A stretch of 64,000 bases of DNA. It comes from Lenzites betulinus. Lineage: Eukaryota > Basidiomycota > Agaricomycetes > Polyporales > Polyporaceae. The position numbers and the translations under genes were made by a program. The notes below the pieces were generated by a model. The model searched no databases and was not told where the DNA came from. It saw nothing but the letters and a program-made list of their open reading frames with translations. Below, one piece after another: positions 46,655-59,228 of the stretch. The stretch spans positions 1 to 64,000 of the forward strand of contig JABYQU010000063.1 of the NCBI GenBank assembly GCA_022264855.1, written 5' to 3'. Every line of letters starts with the position of its first letter. Positions within the stretch are counted from its first letter, which is position 1.

Positions 46655-48101
46655 TCACGCGAAGAGGTAATCATAGAAAGACGGCCTCCCCGTGCTCCCG
46701 CCCTCCACAACGCGCACGGCCTCCGCCCTCACGCGCACCCTCCGCGGCGCCCGCCGCGCAGGCGAGCGCGACGGGGACGACGCCGCACGCCGCTGACGGT
46801 CGAGCAGGCGCGAGCGCAGCGCCTCAGGCCCAGGGCCCTGGCGACGGCGCACCGCGCGCTCGCCCAGGTCGCTTGCCGCCATGTCGACGTCTGCCTCGCC
46901 GTCGCTGCTCGCGAGCGCGAGCGCCGCAATGCCTTCCTCGAGCTCGGGCTCACCGTCGCCGTCGATGTCGGAGCCGCCAAGGACCGACCAGCCGTCGTCC
47001 TCGTCGAGCGCTGCGCGCGCGTACATGACGGGGGACGGCGGCGCGGATGCTAGCTCCACGATCGCTGCGAGCGCGCGGGGGTGAGTGCGTGGGCCCTCGG
47101 CGTCGGAGAGGTCGCGGTCGGACGGCGGCTCGGGGTCCGTGTCGAGCTCGTGCGCGGAGAGGTCGGAGAACTCGGAGAGGTCCGTGAGCGGGGGCGTGTC
47201 CAGCGGGCCGGGCGGGGGCGCGGCGGTGTGTCGGCTCGGGCGGGTGGAATTCGGGCGGAGGAGGTAGGTGAGGCGCTGGCCGGAGGTGTCTTTGCCTGCG
47301 GGGCGTGCGTCAGCGCTGTGGGGCTGCAAGAGCGGGAAAGGCGACGCACTGAAGCTGACGATGTCGTGGTAGCGCGCGCAGCAGTGCACGACGTACCGCG
47401 TGAACGCGTCCTCGGCGATGCACCAGACAAGCTGGGCCGGCGAGCGCGCGACCTCCATGATCGTCTCCGACGTGCCTATCGGCACGCCCGGACGCGCGAG
47501 CACGCCCGCGTCGCCCGGGGCGCCGAGCACGCCGCCCTGCGTGAGCCACGCGCCGAGCTCGTCCTCGACCTCGCGGACGAGCAGCTCCGTGCGCGGGCCG
47601 GACTTGCGCAGCTCGCGGCGCATGCCCTTGAGGCTGAGCGAGAAGCGGCCGGCGCTGGCGGAGGCGGGCTCGGTCGTCGTGCGCGGGACGGGGGGCACGG
47701 CGGTGTTGCGCGAGAGGTAGGTGGGCAGCGGCTGGGGGAAGGTCGCGCGGCTGTTGGGGAGCGGGACGGCGTAGTCCTTCCGGGACGGGGCGACGATGTG
47801 TGCGTTGCCCACGAACGTGGCTAGCGAATATTCCCGCCGCTACTTTAGCGTGCAAACAGGGGATAGTGGGACGGGCGAACGCACCGTTCTCCTTGCGTCG
47901 GACCCAACGTTTGCCCTCCTTATCGTCCCGCTTGTTGCGGCGGGCAGCGGAGGCGGACGGGGCAGCCTTCTCTGTGGGCCTGATGCGGAGGTGCGCAAAA
48001 CGATCTGAAAGGCCGGGGTTGCGCAGAACTGCCGGGAAGGACATAGGTACTGGCCCGATATCCCTGGCAGGTACGCTCGGTGTCTGTGGTGTCGGCTCCA
48101 T
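46655..48101 (-). CDS. R3H-associated N-terminal domain protein
   Basis: Three exons. Exon 1 (about 48101-47882) encodes EPTPQTPSVPARDIGPVPMS and RRNKRDDKEGKRWVRRKEN; a short intron leads to ATFVGNAHIVAPSRKDYAVP. The GKRWVRRKEN-xxFxxNPHI-type block matches the R3H-associated N-terminal domain. A second 54-nt intron follows the residues CARYHDIVSFS, which with FTRYVVH ahead and KDTSGQRLTYLLRPN after look like an R3H-like nucleic-acid-binding region. The C-terminal half is disordered: Pro/Ser/Asp-rich, then Arg-rich (LRSRLLDRQRRAASSPSRSP), ending RPSFYDYLFA. Likely a nuclear or nucleic-acid-associated protein of unknown role. Confidence 0.72.
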
Positions 48102-48362
48102 GTTATCCAACAGTTTGGAGAGAAGGTGTAGCAGATGTGGAAGGGTGGTATCGGCTAAGAAGCACGCAGCGCAGGGCACACCAGCAATGGACGTTTGCTA
48201 GGCAGATCCGGGAGGAGGAGGAGGAGGAGGCAGGAGGTCTGTGAGCGGTCGGTGAGGCGACGGCAGCGGCGGAGGCGGAACGCCCGATCGAATCACCACT
48301 TCCGCCCCGCCCGGCCTACCTTGTTTAGAGGATATAACGTACCAAAATGGTTGCTTAATATC

Positions 48363-48445
48363 GCCCGCCTAGCTCAATCGGATAGAGCGTCAGACTCTTA
48401 CTAGCGGGTGATCTGAAGGCTGCGAGTTCGACCCTCGCGGTGGGC
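48363..48445 (+). tRNA. tRNA-Lys(CTT) with 10-nt intron, copy 1
   Basis: A cloverleaf can be drawn: acceptor GCCCGCC/GGTGGGC, D-arm GCTC/GAGC, anticodon stem TCAGA/TCTGA with anticodon CTT, an intron CTAGCGGGTG after position 37, and T-arm GCGAG-TTCGACC-CTCGC. The base after the acceptor stem (position 73) is T, which is unusual for lysine tRNA. An identical gene, intron included, lies at 60857-60939. Confidence 0.92.
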
Positions 48446-49098
48446 TAATCGTTTTCTTCTTTTGCTCATAACTACCCCGCCGACATGCTCGGTGGCTACC
48501 ATATCATGATCCCGTCCCCCAATTGTCTCAGTGTGGTACTACAAACCGCCCTGTCGACGCGACCGCGCCCGTATTCGCCCCCCTAATCCAGCCTCACACC
48601 ATCATACTGCCGTGCAAGGCAGGTGCGGCGCCTGCGGCCTCAGGTTGTCGAATTCGAATTACAGTTCCGGGTCGTCAACGCTCGCTCGACTGTGGCACGC
48701 GAGGCGGCGAGCGCAGATCCCCTCGGGATGTCAGCGGGACCTTACCTCACCGCGACCGCTAGTAGCCTGGGGCCGCGGTGACACCCGGGGGACCACCGCA
48801 AGAACAGTACTGAGAACGAGCACATTGCACTAGCCAGAGAAAGAAGCGTGTATATACAGTGTGTACATCCATGGTAGTGGATAATAATATGTAGTCCCTT
48901 GCGCTACGCCGCCGCTCGCTGTAGACTATAGTGTGAGTAGAGGGGCCAAAATATTCGGTGCTGCGGACTCGACACACACCTCCTTGCGCGATCGTTTGAT
49001 AGTCCGGCTGAACCTCAACGGCGGCCGCTGGGCACTGCGAGTTTCGTCAGATTCAAACCTATGGGACTCGAACACGGCAAAAGGTGTACGCTGCATAC
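48446..49098. other. Intergenic between tRNA and HET gene
   Basis: About 650 nt. A T-rich stretch (TCGTTTTCTTCTTTTGC) directly after the tRNA fits RNA polymerase III termination. Nothing else recognised. Confidence 0.5.
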
Positions 49099-51824
49099 CT
49101 ATCGTGGCGCGGCATCAATCGTGTCGTCCTGCTAGTGTTGCAGCGGTGAGCCCGGGTAGAGGGATGTCAAGAAATGACTGATTTGCTCACCCGTGCGTTA
49201 CTCAGAAACCCGCTGGTGTCGGTATATAGATCGTCGAGTGCATCTTGTAGAGAAGTAGTGTCGACGCCGCCGGTGACGTCAGCTGCTAGATGTTCGGAGA
49301 GGTGTCCTCCCATAACAGGGCTGCTCGCGCGGCCCAGAGGTGCTTCGCCAACAACCGGAGTCTGCTCGGACGTCGCAGTGGGAGGCGTAGCGGGTTCCAG
49401 GGTGTCCTTTTTCTGAGTTGAATGCCCTCGGTCAATACGAAGAGAGGATTCGAGGGCTCACCTGCGCCGTATCGTGAGATGGACCATCGGTATGGGCTAC
49501 ATCCGGGCCGTCATGAATAACGGTGTCGCAGGGCCCCGGCGGGGCTCCTGATCTTTCGCAAACAGCTGTCTGCTCCGATGTGGCGGTGAGAGACAGAGCA
49601 GTATTGAGGGACTCCTGTGTACCGTACATGAGTTAGATGCCATCATGCTACGTGAAAGAGCGGATCGAGGGCTCACCGGTGTAGCATTGTGAGGCGGCAG
49701 TGGCTGCGGCGTACCTTCTGAATAAGGACGGGAACCGTTGTAGATTGAGGAAGCCTCTGGGGCGGCCTGGATCTGCGAACTGACTTCCAGATGCTGTGAT
49801 GGAGCTAAGCCAGCCGGTGTAGCTGTGTGTTCACTTTGAGATTCAGTGAATATGCTGCTGAGGAAAGGTTCAGAGAGCTCCACAGAGAACAAGAAAGGTT
49901 GGGAACGTTGTATGTATGCGGCGCTGTCTGGAGAATTCTCCAGCTTCAGCCGTAGTAGCCGAACGTAGTCCATTGAGGCTCCATCGGCATTGGTGCGGGA
50001 AACGGTACAATCAAGGATGAGGAATCTGGCCTCGGTAAGTGTGCGCGAGGTCGAAGAGTAAGGGATGCCGGATGGTGAGTGAAGACGATCAACAAAAAAA
50101 TGACAGGGGATCCGAGTCCTGTTAGTTGGGTGGGGGCACTGCAGTACAAGTCCAATTATCATGGGGCGATGCACGTGCTTGTCGTCGTCAGGGGCCTGCT
50201 GTGTTGTGCTTTGCATGTTCAGGGTCGTGGTCAGAATTAACTGGGGTAGGTAGCTATTAGTCTGCTTAAGCCAGCGCGACTCGGACTTCAGGGGAGTGAG
50301 CGTAAAGCCGACCGCGCCCAGTTCCTCCTCGCACTTGGGTGCCATCCGGATCTCGGGGACTATTCCCATCGCCCGCCACAGCCAGAGTCGAGAATGCAAC
50401 TGGGCTTTCGAAAAGCCTTTCCTCCACGCCTTGGGCTGGACAGGCTCCTTCCGGTGACGTAGGAGGGACACCTCGACACACTTCGGCGTCACGAGATCGT
50501 TGAACACGGCCGCGGCCAGGCGCACAACGCGGGAAGACGCATGCCACTCCCTGGCACAGGTTGCGTGGATGCCGACTGTGACGTTCTCCGCCGCCCCCAC
50601 GTCTTCTTCTGGGCAGTGGAGGGGGAGCGCGATCAGGTGCCCGTCGCGGTCTGTGCAGCGCAGGAGCGCGAGGCATCGAAACGGACTACGCGCCATCGCT
50701 TCTCTGCATCTGTTGCAATCAGCAGCCTCTTCTTTCACTAGCATCTCAGCCGTTTCAGGGGGCAGAGGGACAGTCATGAGCTCGATCCGCGCGCCTTGAG
50801 GGGTTAGGACACAGTGCAGCGGAGGGAGTAGTACACGGTCTTGGGTATTGTCAATGCGCATCGCGAAGTTGGAGGCCGTGATGGGAGCGACATCTCCAAC
50901 ACCCGCAAACGCATCCGGGGAAGGTGCAAGAAGTCCGCAATCTTTTTCATACCCTTGACCACGAGAGGTCTGAAAGACCTTGTCTGGAGCCAACAGAGTG
51001 CTGTTCAAGCCCCATGCGAAGATACTCTGGTCAGGGATGTGCTTGATGATCTCCTCCTGCAAGCGGAGGAATGCGTTCGTCCCCTCGCCGTAGATGGGCG
51101 ACATGTGCACCCCGAAGATGCCGAGCAGCGAGTACGCCCGGTCCTCCACCCGTGTCGTCTTCCGCCACGCCGCCCAGGACATCCTCTTTGCAACGCTGGC
51201 AGATTCGACGGGCCTCAGGCCCAACAGGATCTCAGCGTCCACTCCCGTAATCTGCTTCAGCGTCGATGCAAGGCTGGTCTTCGTTCCCAAGAAGGTCCAG
51301 TCGCACGTGAGGAAGACGACGTTCGGGGGTGCAACGAGCTCCTGCAGTGTCCAACCACGCGAGTGCCATCTGCTCCACCGGAACTTGGAATACCTCTCCC
51401 GCGGGTCTGTGCCATGAGGAACATCGGCGAGGAAAACGAAGCACACGTCTGCGTCGCGGTAGAGAGCATACATAGAGTTGATTGCCTCTGAAAGCTCGGC
51501 GCTGCTGCGCTTGTCGATGCAGCACGAGTCGATCCAGATGAGACGGAACTCAGCGTTGCGCGCGACCTCGCAGGCCCGTTTGATCTTCTCCGAGAGGTTC
51601 GGATGGGAGAAGAACGCATCGTTCACCGGTGGAGCGGTTTTGGCGTCCCAAGGCGTAGGGTCCGCTATCGGGCATTCGGCCTGCAGTTTCACGACGTCAT
51701 CGAACGTCTGCTCGCCGCCTTCTTCTTCCGATTGCCAGGTATGAGACAGGATTGCGTACGACGTTGCGCCGATCTCAGCGATCGATACGAACTCGCCAGT
51801 GTAAGTATTCAGAAATCTGGGCAT
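49099..51824 (-). CDS. HET-domain protein with duplicated tail exons
   Basis: PRFLNTYTGEFV, then YAILSHTW, NAEFRLIWIDSCCIDKRSSA ELSEAINSMYALY split as usual, WHSRGWTLQELVAPPNVVFL, and AYSLLGIFGVHMSPIYGEG: the full HET signature in about residues 1-250. HET proteins of ascomycetes mediate vegetative incompatibility; in basidiomycetes the role is less clear. The central 450 residues have no recognised domain. The tail is assembled from short exons after NATP (donor near 49678): ESLNTALSLTATSEQTAV and on, then KKDTLEPATPPTATSEQTPV and on. The stop is either at 49167 by read-through or at 49099 after a further GTGAGC intron. The long first exon has no introns in about 715 codons. Confidence 0.82.
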
Positions 51825-52826
51825 CCTGGCTAGTTTAGAAACATACAGTGAGCATCTGGAGTGATACGTGATGTAGATGAATATACACGCACACGACCGG
51901 CTACGCTATCTCGTCAACTCTCGGTGTGGAGAATCTTGAAGTGTCCGGAGAATATGAGGTAGCTTGGAGAGGGAGAGTTTCAGATGTGCAGACAGCTTGT
52001 CTTGTGCGACGAGAATCGTCGTTCCGGAGTTCAAGAGGGTAAGCTGTAAGGATGAGGATGGATGGCGAAAGGGAGCGATGGGGCAGAGAGGGCGGATGGA
52101 ATGCGGCACATGTAGAGCACGCGGCGCACGGTACTTGTACAATGCCTCGCCGAGGACACGGGGCGCAGATCCTCCCTATGCATACACATCTTCTTGCGAT
52201 AAAGTATGCCCGGCATCGGCGACAGCTCCGAACCTGGGTCACACGGAGTATACAAAATTAAAGCGTAAGGTTTCATATCACGTCCTCGAAGCTGCATATG
52301 GACGTACCATGTAGTGCGAGAGTGACATCCACCACGCTTTTGCTATCATAGGGCTCGTGACAGGCGTCGACTCGAGCACGACCGAGGGGGTCTCTAAGAT
52401 TACACCGGCCGGGAGTGCTCGCAGGTGCTCGCATTAATTGCAGGAGACTAAGCGCCCAGAGTCCATGTTTGCGTCCAGTGTCCACACCGCCACCGTCTCG
52501 CTGCCACTAAGTACCTCGCCCAGAGCCGCGCCTCGCGGATGGCTGGCGTGCTCTTGGAGGCCTCGCACTCGGCTCTCCGTGCTCCTCCTGGCGTGGCTGC
52601 TCTCTCGCTCTTCCTGTCGATCGTCTCAACGGCCTGACGCCCCTTTCCTCAGGATGGCACAGGTTAAAGTGACAACATCTCCCCAATCATTCGTTGAAGG
52701 AGGCGAGATATGCCACTTACCTGGCTCGTATGCCGCTGTGAGAGGAAGGGGCCGAACGCGGTGACTATAGTCAACTAGACTGTATTACTACTATAGCAGC
52801 TCCCTATATACGTTAGACCCAACCAC
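51825..52826. other. Intergenic, no gene seen
   Basis: About 1 kb between the HET gene start (minus) and the PPR gene stop (minus). Frames up to about 115 codons exist on both strands but lack domains, and I do not call them. Confidence 0.4.
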
Positions 52827-54670
52827 CTAGAGGTAGACTTGTTCTGACGCTGCTGGCGAGCTCGGCCCGTCGTGTGCTCCCCCAGAGTCGATGAACGACT
52901 TCAGCCGCGGCGTAATCTCGTACCCGCACTCTTGCAGCTCCTCCAATGCGAGCTTGTGCCGCACGTCGCCGACCGACACCAGCTTGCGAATCAGCGACTC
53001 GTACACCCCGCGCGGTGGGACCATCCCGAGCGACTTCATCTCCTCCAGGTAGAAGAACGCGTCCTCGTACGTGCTCTGCGTCAGGCACAGCCGCACCATC
53101 CGCTCGTACGTCGTCGGGTCCGGCTGGATGCCCGCCTCCTTCATGTCCGCCAGCAGGCGGTCGCCGAGCTCGCGGTGCCGCGCGTCGACGCAGCCCCGCA
53201 GGAGCAGGTTGAACGTGTCGCGGTCGGGCTTCACGTCGAGCTTCGCGCACGCTTTGTACGTCCCGATCGCGCGCTGCAGGTCGCGCAGGTGGACCGCCGC
53301 CTGGATGACGACGTTCAGCGCGATGACGTCGATCGCGTGCCCCGCCTCGTGCAGCATCTCGAGCTGGCCCCACGCGGCGTCGACCGCGATCGTGTCGTGG
53401 TTGATGTGCTCGAAGATCGGCGCCGCGGTCTCGAGCGTCGGCGCGATGTCGTTCTTGCGCATGAAGTCGAGCATGAGCATCGCCTCCTTCATGTCCTTTT
53501 GGCGGCACATCGCCTCGATGACCGGCGCGATGTGGTGCTCGCACCAGACGATGTTGATCGACTTGAGCACCTCGATCACGTCCAGCGCGAGCTTCGAGAG
53601 CCCGTGCCGCGCGGCTGTGTGCAGGACCTGGAGACAGAGTCCCTCGTCTGGCAGGATGTTGAAGTCCCGTACGACTTTCTCCCAGGTGCGAATGGTGCCG
53701 TCGGCCTGTGCGCGCGGGATTAGGAATATGTGTGCAGTATTATGAGGGCTGGACTCACATAGGAAGACTCCGCGCAGCTGGCAAGCAAGTCCACCCAGAC
53801 ATCGCCGTCTAGTCTTCGTACGGATGTCTCCTCGAAGGACACCGCAAGGTCAAGCGCGAGACGGGCGAACCCGATGGAAGCGGCGGACTGGATGATGGCG
53901 GTCGCCGTGTTGAGCGTGGGGGACAGTCCGAGGGGCGGCAGTTTTGAGAGATATTGCAACGCGAACTCTATGCGGTCGGCGTTCGCGAGACGGCTGATGA
54001 TGATCTCGTACGTGACTTCGTTTGGAGCTATACCATATACTTCCATGGCTATGAGGAACTCCTGCATTGTGTTTTGTTCGACCAAGGCTAGGGACTTGGT
54101 ATCAAGACCGACGGGTGAGTACAGCGAGGTTAGAGGCGCGCAGAGCGGCACGTACCCTCATCAGGAAGTGGAACGTCTGACGGTCTGGGCGCACGCCCAT
54201 TGCCAGCATATCTTGGAAGACGGCCCGCGCCTCAGGCAACAGCTTCTCCCTCGCACACGCATCGAGAATGTGATTGTAGGTGGTGAGGTCCGGCTTTACA
54301 CCGGCTTTCTTCATCGCTTGCGCGATGGCCATGACGTTCGCAGTATAGTTGTCGTCGAGAGCTTTCGCCATCTTGAAGTTATAGCGGGCCAGAGACGTCT
54401 GTGTCGGTCCACGGAAGCTGCCTTCGCGGCGACCCATTGAAGGTGAGCGTGATGCAGATGTGGGTGCAGCATAGCCCGACAAGTCGACCGCGAGTTGGGA
54501 GGCCGAAGCATACCGCCGCTGCCCGTGGGCCACCGCTGTAACGCGAGGGTCAATACTTATTCACTCAGTGGGAAAATACACCCACCCGCTGCGGCACTTG
54601 CATCCGCTGCTACATGGCGTAGTTTAGACTGTGCCCGCTTGAGAACATTCCGAGAGGAGGACGCGAGCAT
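52827..54670 (-). CDS. Mitochondrial pentatricopeptide repeat protein
   Basis: Starting at 54670, LASSSRNVLKRAQSKLRHVA is a good mitochondrial presequence. A short intron leads to AVAHGQRRYASAS. Degenerate PPR repeats follow: VMAIAQAMKKAGVKPDLTTY, EARAVFQDMLAMGVRPDRQT, MEVYGIAPNEVTYEIIISRL, YKACAKLDVKPDRDTFNLLL, LADMKEAGIQPDPTTYERMV and FYLEEMKSLGMVPPRGVYES. At least seven 35-residue units are recognisable. Four exons; stop at 52827. PPR proteins bind organellar RNA and act in mitochondrial mRNA stability, processing or translation. The RNA target cannot be inferred. It is transcribed divergently from RAD21 across about 230 bp. Confidence 0.85.
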
Positions 54671-54899
54671 CTGGCGGAGTGAGCACAGCGGCGGAGACAG
54701 TGGACAACGCTTGGGCGCCTGCGCGCGACCGCAAAACCGTATGCGGTATGCGTGGGAAGACGCGCACGTGGCGCGGAAAGGGGCGAATGCGGGATCGTGG
54801 CTGGATCGCGGCGTGTTCCAAACCACCGCGTCGCGACACCCTCCCCCTCCCCCTCCTCGCGCAGACGCGTGCTATCCTCCCTACATTTCTTGGATACCC
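54671..54899. promoter_or_regulatory. Bidirectional promoter, PPR gene and RAD21
   Basis: 229 nt separate the two divergent start codons. The RAD21 side has a CT-rich tract (CCCTCCCCCTCCCCCTCCTC near 54840-54859) typical of fungal promoters. No TATA box is obvious. Confidence 0.5.
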
Positions 54900-57374
54900 A
54901 TGGTGCGTACCGGGATGCACTCGCATAGACCGTCTATCACTCAACTTTGGGCAGTTCTACTCCGAGGCTATCCTCTCCCGCCGCGGGCCCCTTGCGAAAG
55001 TATGGCTCGCGGCTCACATGGAGCGCAAGCTCTCTAAGACACAAACCCTACAAACAGACATCGAGCAGTCCGTCGGTACGTTTTCCGCCAGTATGCGCGA
55101 AGTGGAAGGCGGGGCCTAACGCGTCCCCAGATGCTATCATGCACCAGGAGATCGAGGTCATGGCGCTGCGGCTGAGCGGCCAGCTGCTGCTCGGTGTCGT
55201 CCGCATCTACAGCCGCAAGGCGAAGTATCTTCTGGACGACTGTAATGAGGCTCTCCTGAAGATCAAGATGGTACGTCTCCATGCACTCTCGCTCTTGTCA
55301 AGCTCCGCCCTACAACCCTCGTTCGCAGGCCTTCCGCCCCGGCCTCGTCGACATGACTGAGGACCAACTTACCGTCAACCAAAACGCCATTACGCTGCAA
55401 AGCAACACCCTTGACCTCGATGCTCTGCTCCCTGACCTTGACTGGTAAGACATCCGTGCGGTCTGCGAGGCTGTGGCTGAAGCCTCCATTCCTCGTAGGG
55501 ACACGGCGGACTTTGAGAGCAGAGACGTGCAGCCAGGCGGCCAACATATCGCCCGTGCGGCGGACATCACCCTCGGCAACGCCGACTTTACGTTCGATTT
55601 GGAGGACACTGGCTACGGCTTCGACCTCGGGCCATCTGACGGCATTGGCTCACAAGACTACGACATCGACTTGAACATCAACTTCGGTGACGAGCCCGCG
55701 CCGGCTGACCGCCCGACACCCCGCTCCGAAGGCGGCGAAGACGACGAGATGAGCGTGGAGGTCGGACGAGACGCGGCTGCGCCGCGGCACTTCAGAGAGT
55801 CGCTCGACTCGCACTTGATTGGCGCACAGGGGGACCTTGACCTCCTGTCTGTGCGGAGCAGAGCGCAGTCTGAAGACCCGTTCGGGATGGGGGATGTAGA
55901 CATGGGCTTTGGGCCCGATGTGGGTGACATGGACGTCGACATCGGTATTTCCTTTGGGGACGAGCCTCTGAGCGAGCATGCGCCAACACCTCGCTTGACT
56001 CCTTCGCGTGCATGTAGGTGGTTTGCGGGGAATGATCTAATTCACAGTGGCTGACTTTTGAGTAGCGTCCCCTCTGACTGAGCCGCCCCAGACGCCGCCT
56101 CCTGACATTCAGCTGACGCCAAAGGCCGTTGCGGAAGAGGCTACGAAGAAGAAGAAAGAGAAGAAGCAGATCATTGACTCCGTCACAGAGCTTGCAGATG
56201 GCCCCGGAGCGCAGGTCGGCCGTGGCCGCAATGGTGGTTTGGGAGCCCCAGTGACGAAGGATGTCAGCGACATTGTAACCGAACATTCCTCTCTACCCCG
56301 GTCTTCCCTGGTCATGCGTCTGCTCGAGATTCGCGATGACCCCATTGCTCACTTCCTCCCTACGAAGACGACCGCACAAGGGACGTTCTTCTACGCAGCC
56401 CCTCCCGGCCTCGTGCCCGAGCTCGCGGACATGTTCATGCGCCCCGTGACCAACCTGACCGCTGCGAAACGCCGCGGGGCGTCGCCGGAGAAACCGCCAA
56501 GCAAGAAGCAGCGCACGGACGGCAGCGTCGCGGGCGACGACGCCGAGGTCGAGCAGGGCCGGCGCGACGGCAGCCGCGCGCCCAGCCTCGCGGTGGGCAG
56601 CGACGTATACGGGCGCGCGAGCGTCGGCCCCGGCGGGATGGACTTCGCGTTCGGCGACAACACCGGCATGGGCGAGGACTTCCACATGGACATCCCCGAG
56701 TTCGAAGGCGGCGCGGTCGGCGGCGATGCGGAGCGCGCGCGCAGCAAGTCGCTCGCCCCGTCTGCGCTGAGCCGTCTCTCGACCCCGCCTCCGGACATCA
56801 TTCTCGAGGAGGGTGACGAGAGCCACGCGGACGCGACGTGCCCGATCGCGGTGTTCGACGACCGCGTCGCGCAGAACGGGAGCCAGGGGCAGAGCCAGGC
56901 GACTTCGGAACTCGCGCCGAGCGATGACGGGAAGGGGTACAGCAAGAACACGGTCAAGGCACTCTCGATCATCCGCAGGGAGCTCGAGCCGGCCGCGGCG
57001 GACGCGCCCGCCGAGCAGAAGTACATGAGTTTCAACAACATGGCGCAGAAGGTGCGTGGTTCCCTCTGTTTGCGTTGCGCGCACAGGATGAACATTCGTC
57101 TCGTGTGTCGCAGGCTTCGCGTCGCGCGGCGGCTGCGTTCTTCTTCGAGCTGCTCGTGCTCGGGACGCGCGACTGCGTGAAGCTCGAGCAGCCGGAGCCA
57201 TTCTCGAACATCGAGATCCGAGCGAAGGACAAGCTGTGGGACCGCCAGCGCCATTCGTCGTTGGCGCCGTCGTCCTCGGCCGGGTTCCCCCGCACATCGT
57301 TCGTCTCCCCCGTGGGCCAGAGCCGGAGACAGGCGTCTGCGGCGCCGTCAATCGCCTCTGCGTTCGGTCTTTGA
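54900..57374 (+). CDS. RAD21: Cohesin kleisin subunit RAD21/SCC1
   Basis: The first coding exon is only ATG; exon 2 continues [39 protein letters not shown], then [20 protein letters not shown] and [20 protein letters not shown], the Rad21/Rec8 N-terminal domain that contacts Smc3. A long acidic, Pro/Gly-rich middle contains [26 protein letters not shown] and a bipartite-looking [16 protein letters not shown]. The C-terminal winged helix that contacts Smc1 is [20 protein letters not shown], then [20 protein letters not shown]. The ring made with Smc1, Smc3 and Scc3 holds sister chromatids together; separase cleaves it at ExxR sites (LLEIRDD is one candidate). About seven exons, about 700 aa, complete. 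Confidence 0.9.
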
Positions 57375-58165
57375 AACACCCCTTCACTGCTATAGCTCTA
57401 TACCTCCTCCCCTCTTCCCCGGAACGTGATGACCGTCCTATGATTATACGTCCATGACTTTCCCGCCGCCCACGATTCCACGCTTCTACGACACATCTGT
57501 AGTGTATCCCTTGTCACTTGATGACGAACTCTTCTTGGCTACTCCTCGTACGTACCGTACCTACTACGCACTGCACCGCATCTCTATGATCTTGTCTCGT
57601 CGCTCCCGTTGTCCGCCCGCTTTGCGTCATGCTTGGTGTTACGCATCTCTCCTATCTTATTGTAGTATTCTGTATTCCCGGCTTGAAGTAGAGCGTGTTT
57701 CGCGGCGTGTTTGAATTGAACTTGCAGGGGGACGACGGAAGGCAGAAGTCGTTTGTACATGTCCGTAGTAACATGAATGGCTAGAGAAGATATCGGACTG
57801 GTGGCGTGCTTTCGACACCTTCGGCCACGCACGCTTCCACAACACATCTGTAGTTTACCCCTTAAGCCACTGAGGTTGAGAAGTATATGATAAATTTTTC
57901 ACATTGAAGAACAATGCACTGGTGTTGTTACACTGATGTGGCGCTATCACCATGAAGGAAGAGATCACATTGGCGGGGAGGGACAAAGAGCTGGAGAGTA
58001 CAGTCCAGTCATGGACCTGCTGCGACTGCCGCTCACAAAAATAAAATATCACGCCCATCTCCGTAAACACCTTGTAGACATCCATACTTCGATATCTAAT
58101 AGCCCCCTTCTATATGGTCCTCCCAGGATCGTCCTGTCCATGCAGGCGGGTGTCGACTCCAGACA
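57375..58165. other. Convergent intergenic region
   Basis: About 790 nt between the RAD21 stop and the stop of the first secreted paralog. Two near repeats of CGACACATCTGTAGT and ACAACACATCTGTAGT occur at about 57488 and 57841. No gene seen. Confidence 0.45.
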
Positions 58166-58726
58166 TCAAGCGGTGATGTTAACCGTCGAGTGTACAACAT
58201 CCACCGTCGGAATCTCGGAAGCCTATACAGCATCAAACAGAGTCTCAGCCGTCAGCACCCGTCCGAAGAATCCAAGCCACGAACGCCGGACTCACGCCGA
58301 GGATGTAGAAGTGGGCAACCGAGAGGCGCGCGGCGCCGGGCGCAAGGCTCGCGGGTACCTGCACATCGAAGCTCTGCGACGCCGCGTCGTTGCCGGCGTT
58401 GAGAGCCGGCGCGTAGTCGCCCTTGAAGACCAGGGTGCCCATAGTCTCGCTGGGAAGGTCGTCGCAGCTCGCGCCGCCGCAGGTCTGGAGGCCGATGGCG
58501 ACCGAAACGTCTTGGGAGCCCGTCAGCGAGTTCTGTGGGGCGGTATGGAGGTTAGTATGCAGCTACTTTAAGGGAGAGCGTGAGGGGATCTGCGCACCTG
58601 CTTCTCGATAACGACGGTCAGCGTGGAGCCCTGCTGCACGGTCGCGCCGGCGGCGGGTGCGGAGATGGAGACGCCCTGGGCAAGAGCTGAAGCAACGAGC
58701 GCGAGCGCGACGAATACGGCCTTCAT
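58166..58726 (-). CDS. Secreted Ig-like/Cys-pair protein A (140 aa)
   Basis: Three exons. MKAVFVALALVASALAQ is a signal peptide. The mature protein opens GVSISAPAAGATVQQGSTLT, a beta-strand pattern like the N-terminal Ig-like domain of Kre9/Knh1-type secreted fungal proteins. It continues with QTCGGASCDD (two cysteines, probably disulfide-bonded), MGTLVFKGDY and SFDVQVPASLAPGAARLSVA, ending TVDVVHSTVNITA. Introns lie after EKQ and after FYILG. Copy B (59229-59772) has the same exon layout and about 60% similar sequence by eye. Function unknown. Confidence 0.8.
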
Positions 58727-59228
58727 GATTTTCGCTGGAGTGGTGTCTGAAGGGAATGTAGAGACGTTGACCGCGGAGGGCTGTTGGCTGGGCATATATT
58801 ATTCCACTGGGTCGACTCTTATATGTCGTCGCGACGCGTTTCGGATGTGCGCCGCGGCGGTTTGTACGGCACTGGATCCAGGGTTCCTGGCGTGAAGGGT
58901 GCGGGTCAGTTGTTGCCGGCTGCAATTGAAAGAGGCGACGCACCTTTGCGGTGACACGTGGGGCGGACGAACGGCTACCCTGTAAGATTCGGATGTTGGT
59001 CGTTCACCCCGTGCACGACACGTATACGTGGCGGATCATATTCTTCTGCACGCATCAAGCGATGCTAAATTGCATGCTCAGTGCATGCTCGATGGTCCTG
59101 GACAGCTCCGCTAGTTCGAAGACTTCACAAAATGCATTTGACGAATCAATACCATGTCATTCAAGTTCGTATGTATTAGTCTTGTCCTCCATGACGATTC
59201 CAGGCTCGAGAAGTCCTGTGAAGACGCA
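58727..59228. promoter_or_regulatory. Upstream region of paralog A
   Basis: About 500 nt. A TATATAAT-like stretch lies near 58795. A block at about 58838-58899 with GGTTTGTACGGCACTGGA and CCTGGCGTGAAGGG recurs upstream of paralog B. Confidence 0.55.

Noticed and set aside
47081..47824. 247-codon plus-strand frame
   Set aside because: Antisense to the R3H-associated gene, Arg/Glu/Val-rich shadow of GC-rich coding.
52438..52764. 108-codon plus-strand frame
   Set aside because: No domain, no homology recognised and low-complexity composition; kept as intergenic.
56293..57387. 364-codon minus-strand frame
   Set aside because: It is a shadow of the GC-rich RAD21 exons; composition is Arg/Ala-rich and domain-free.
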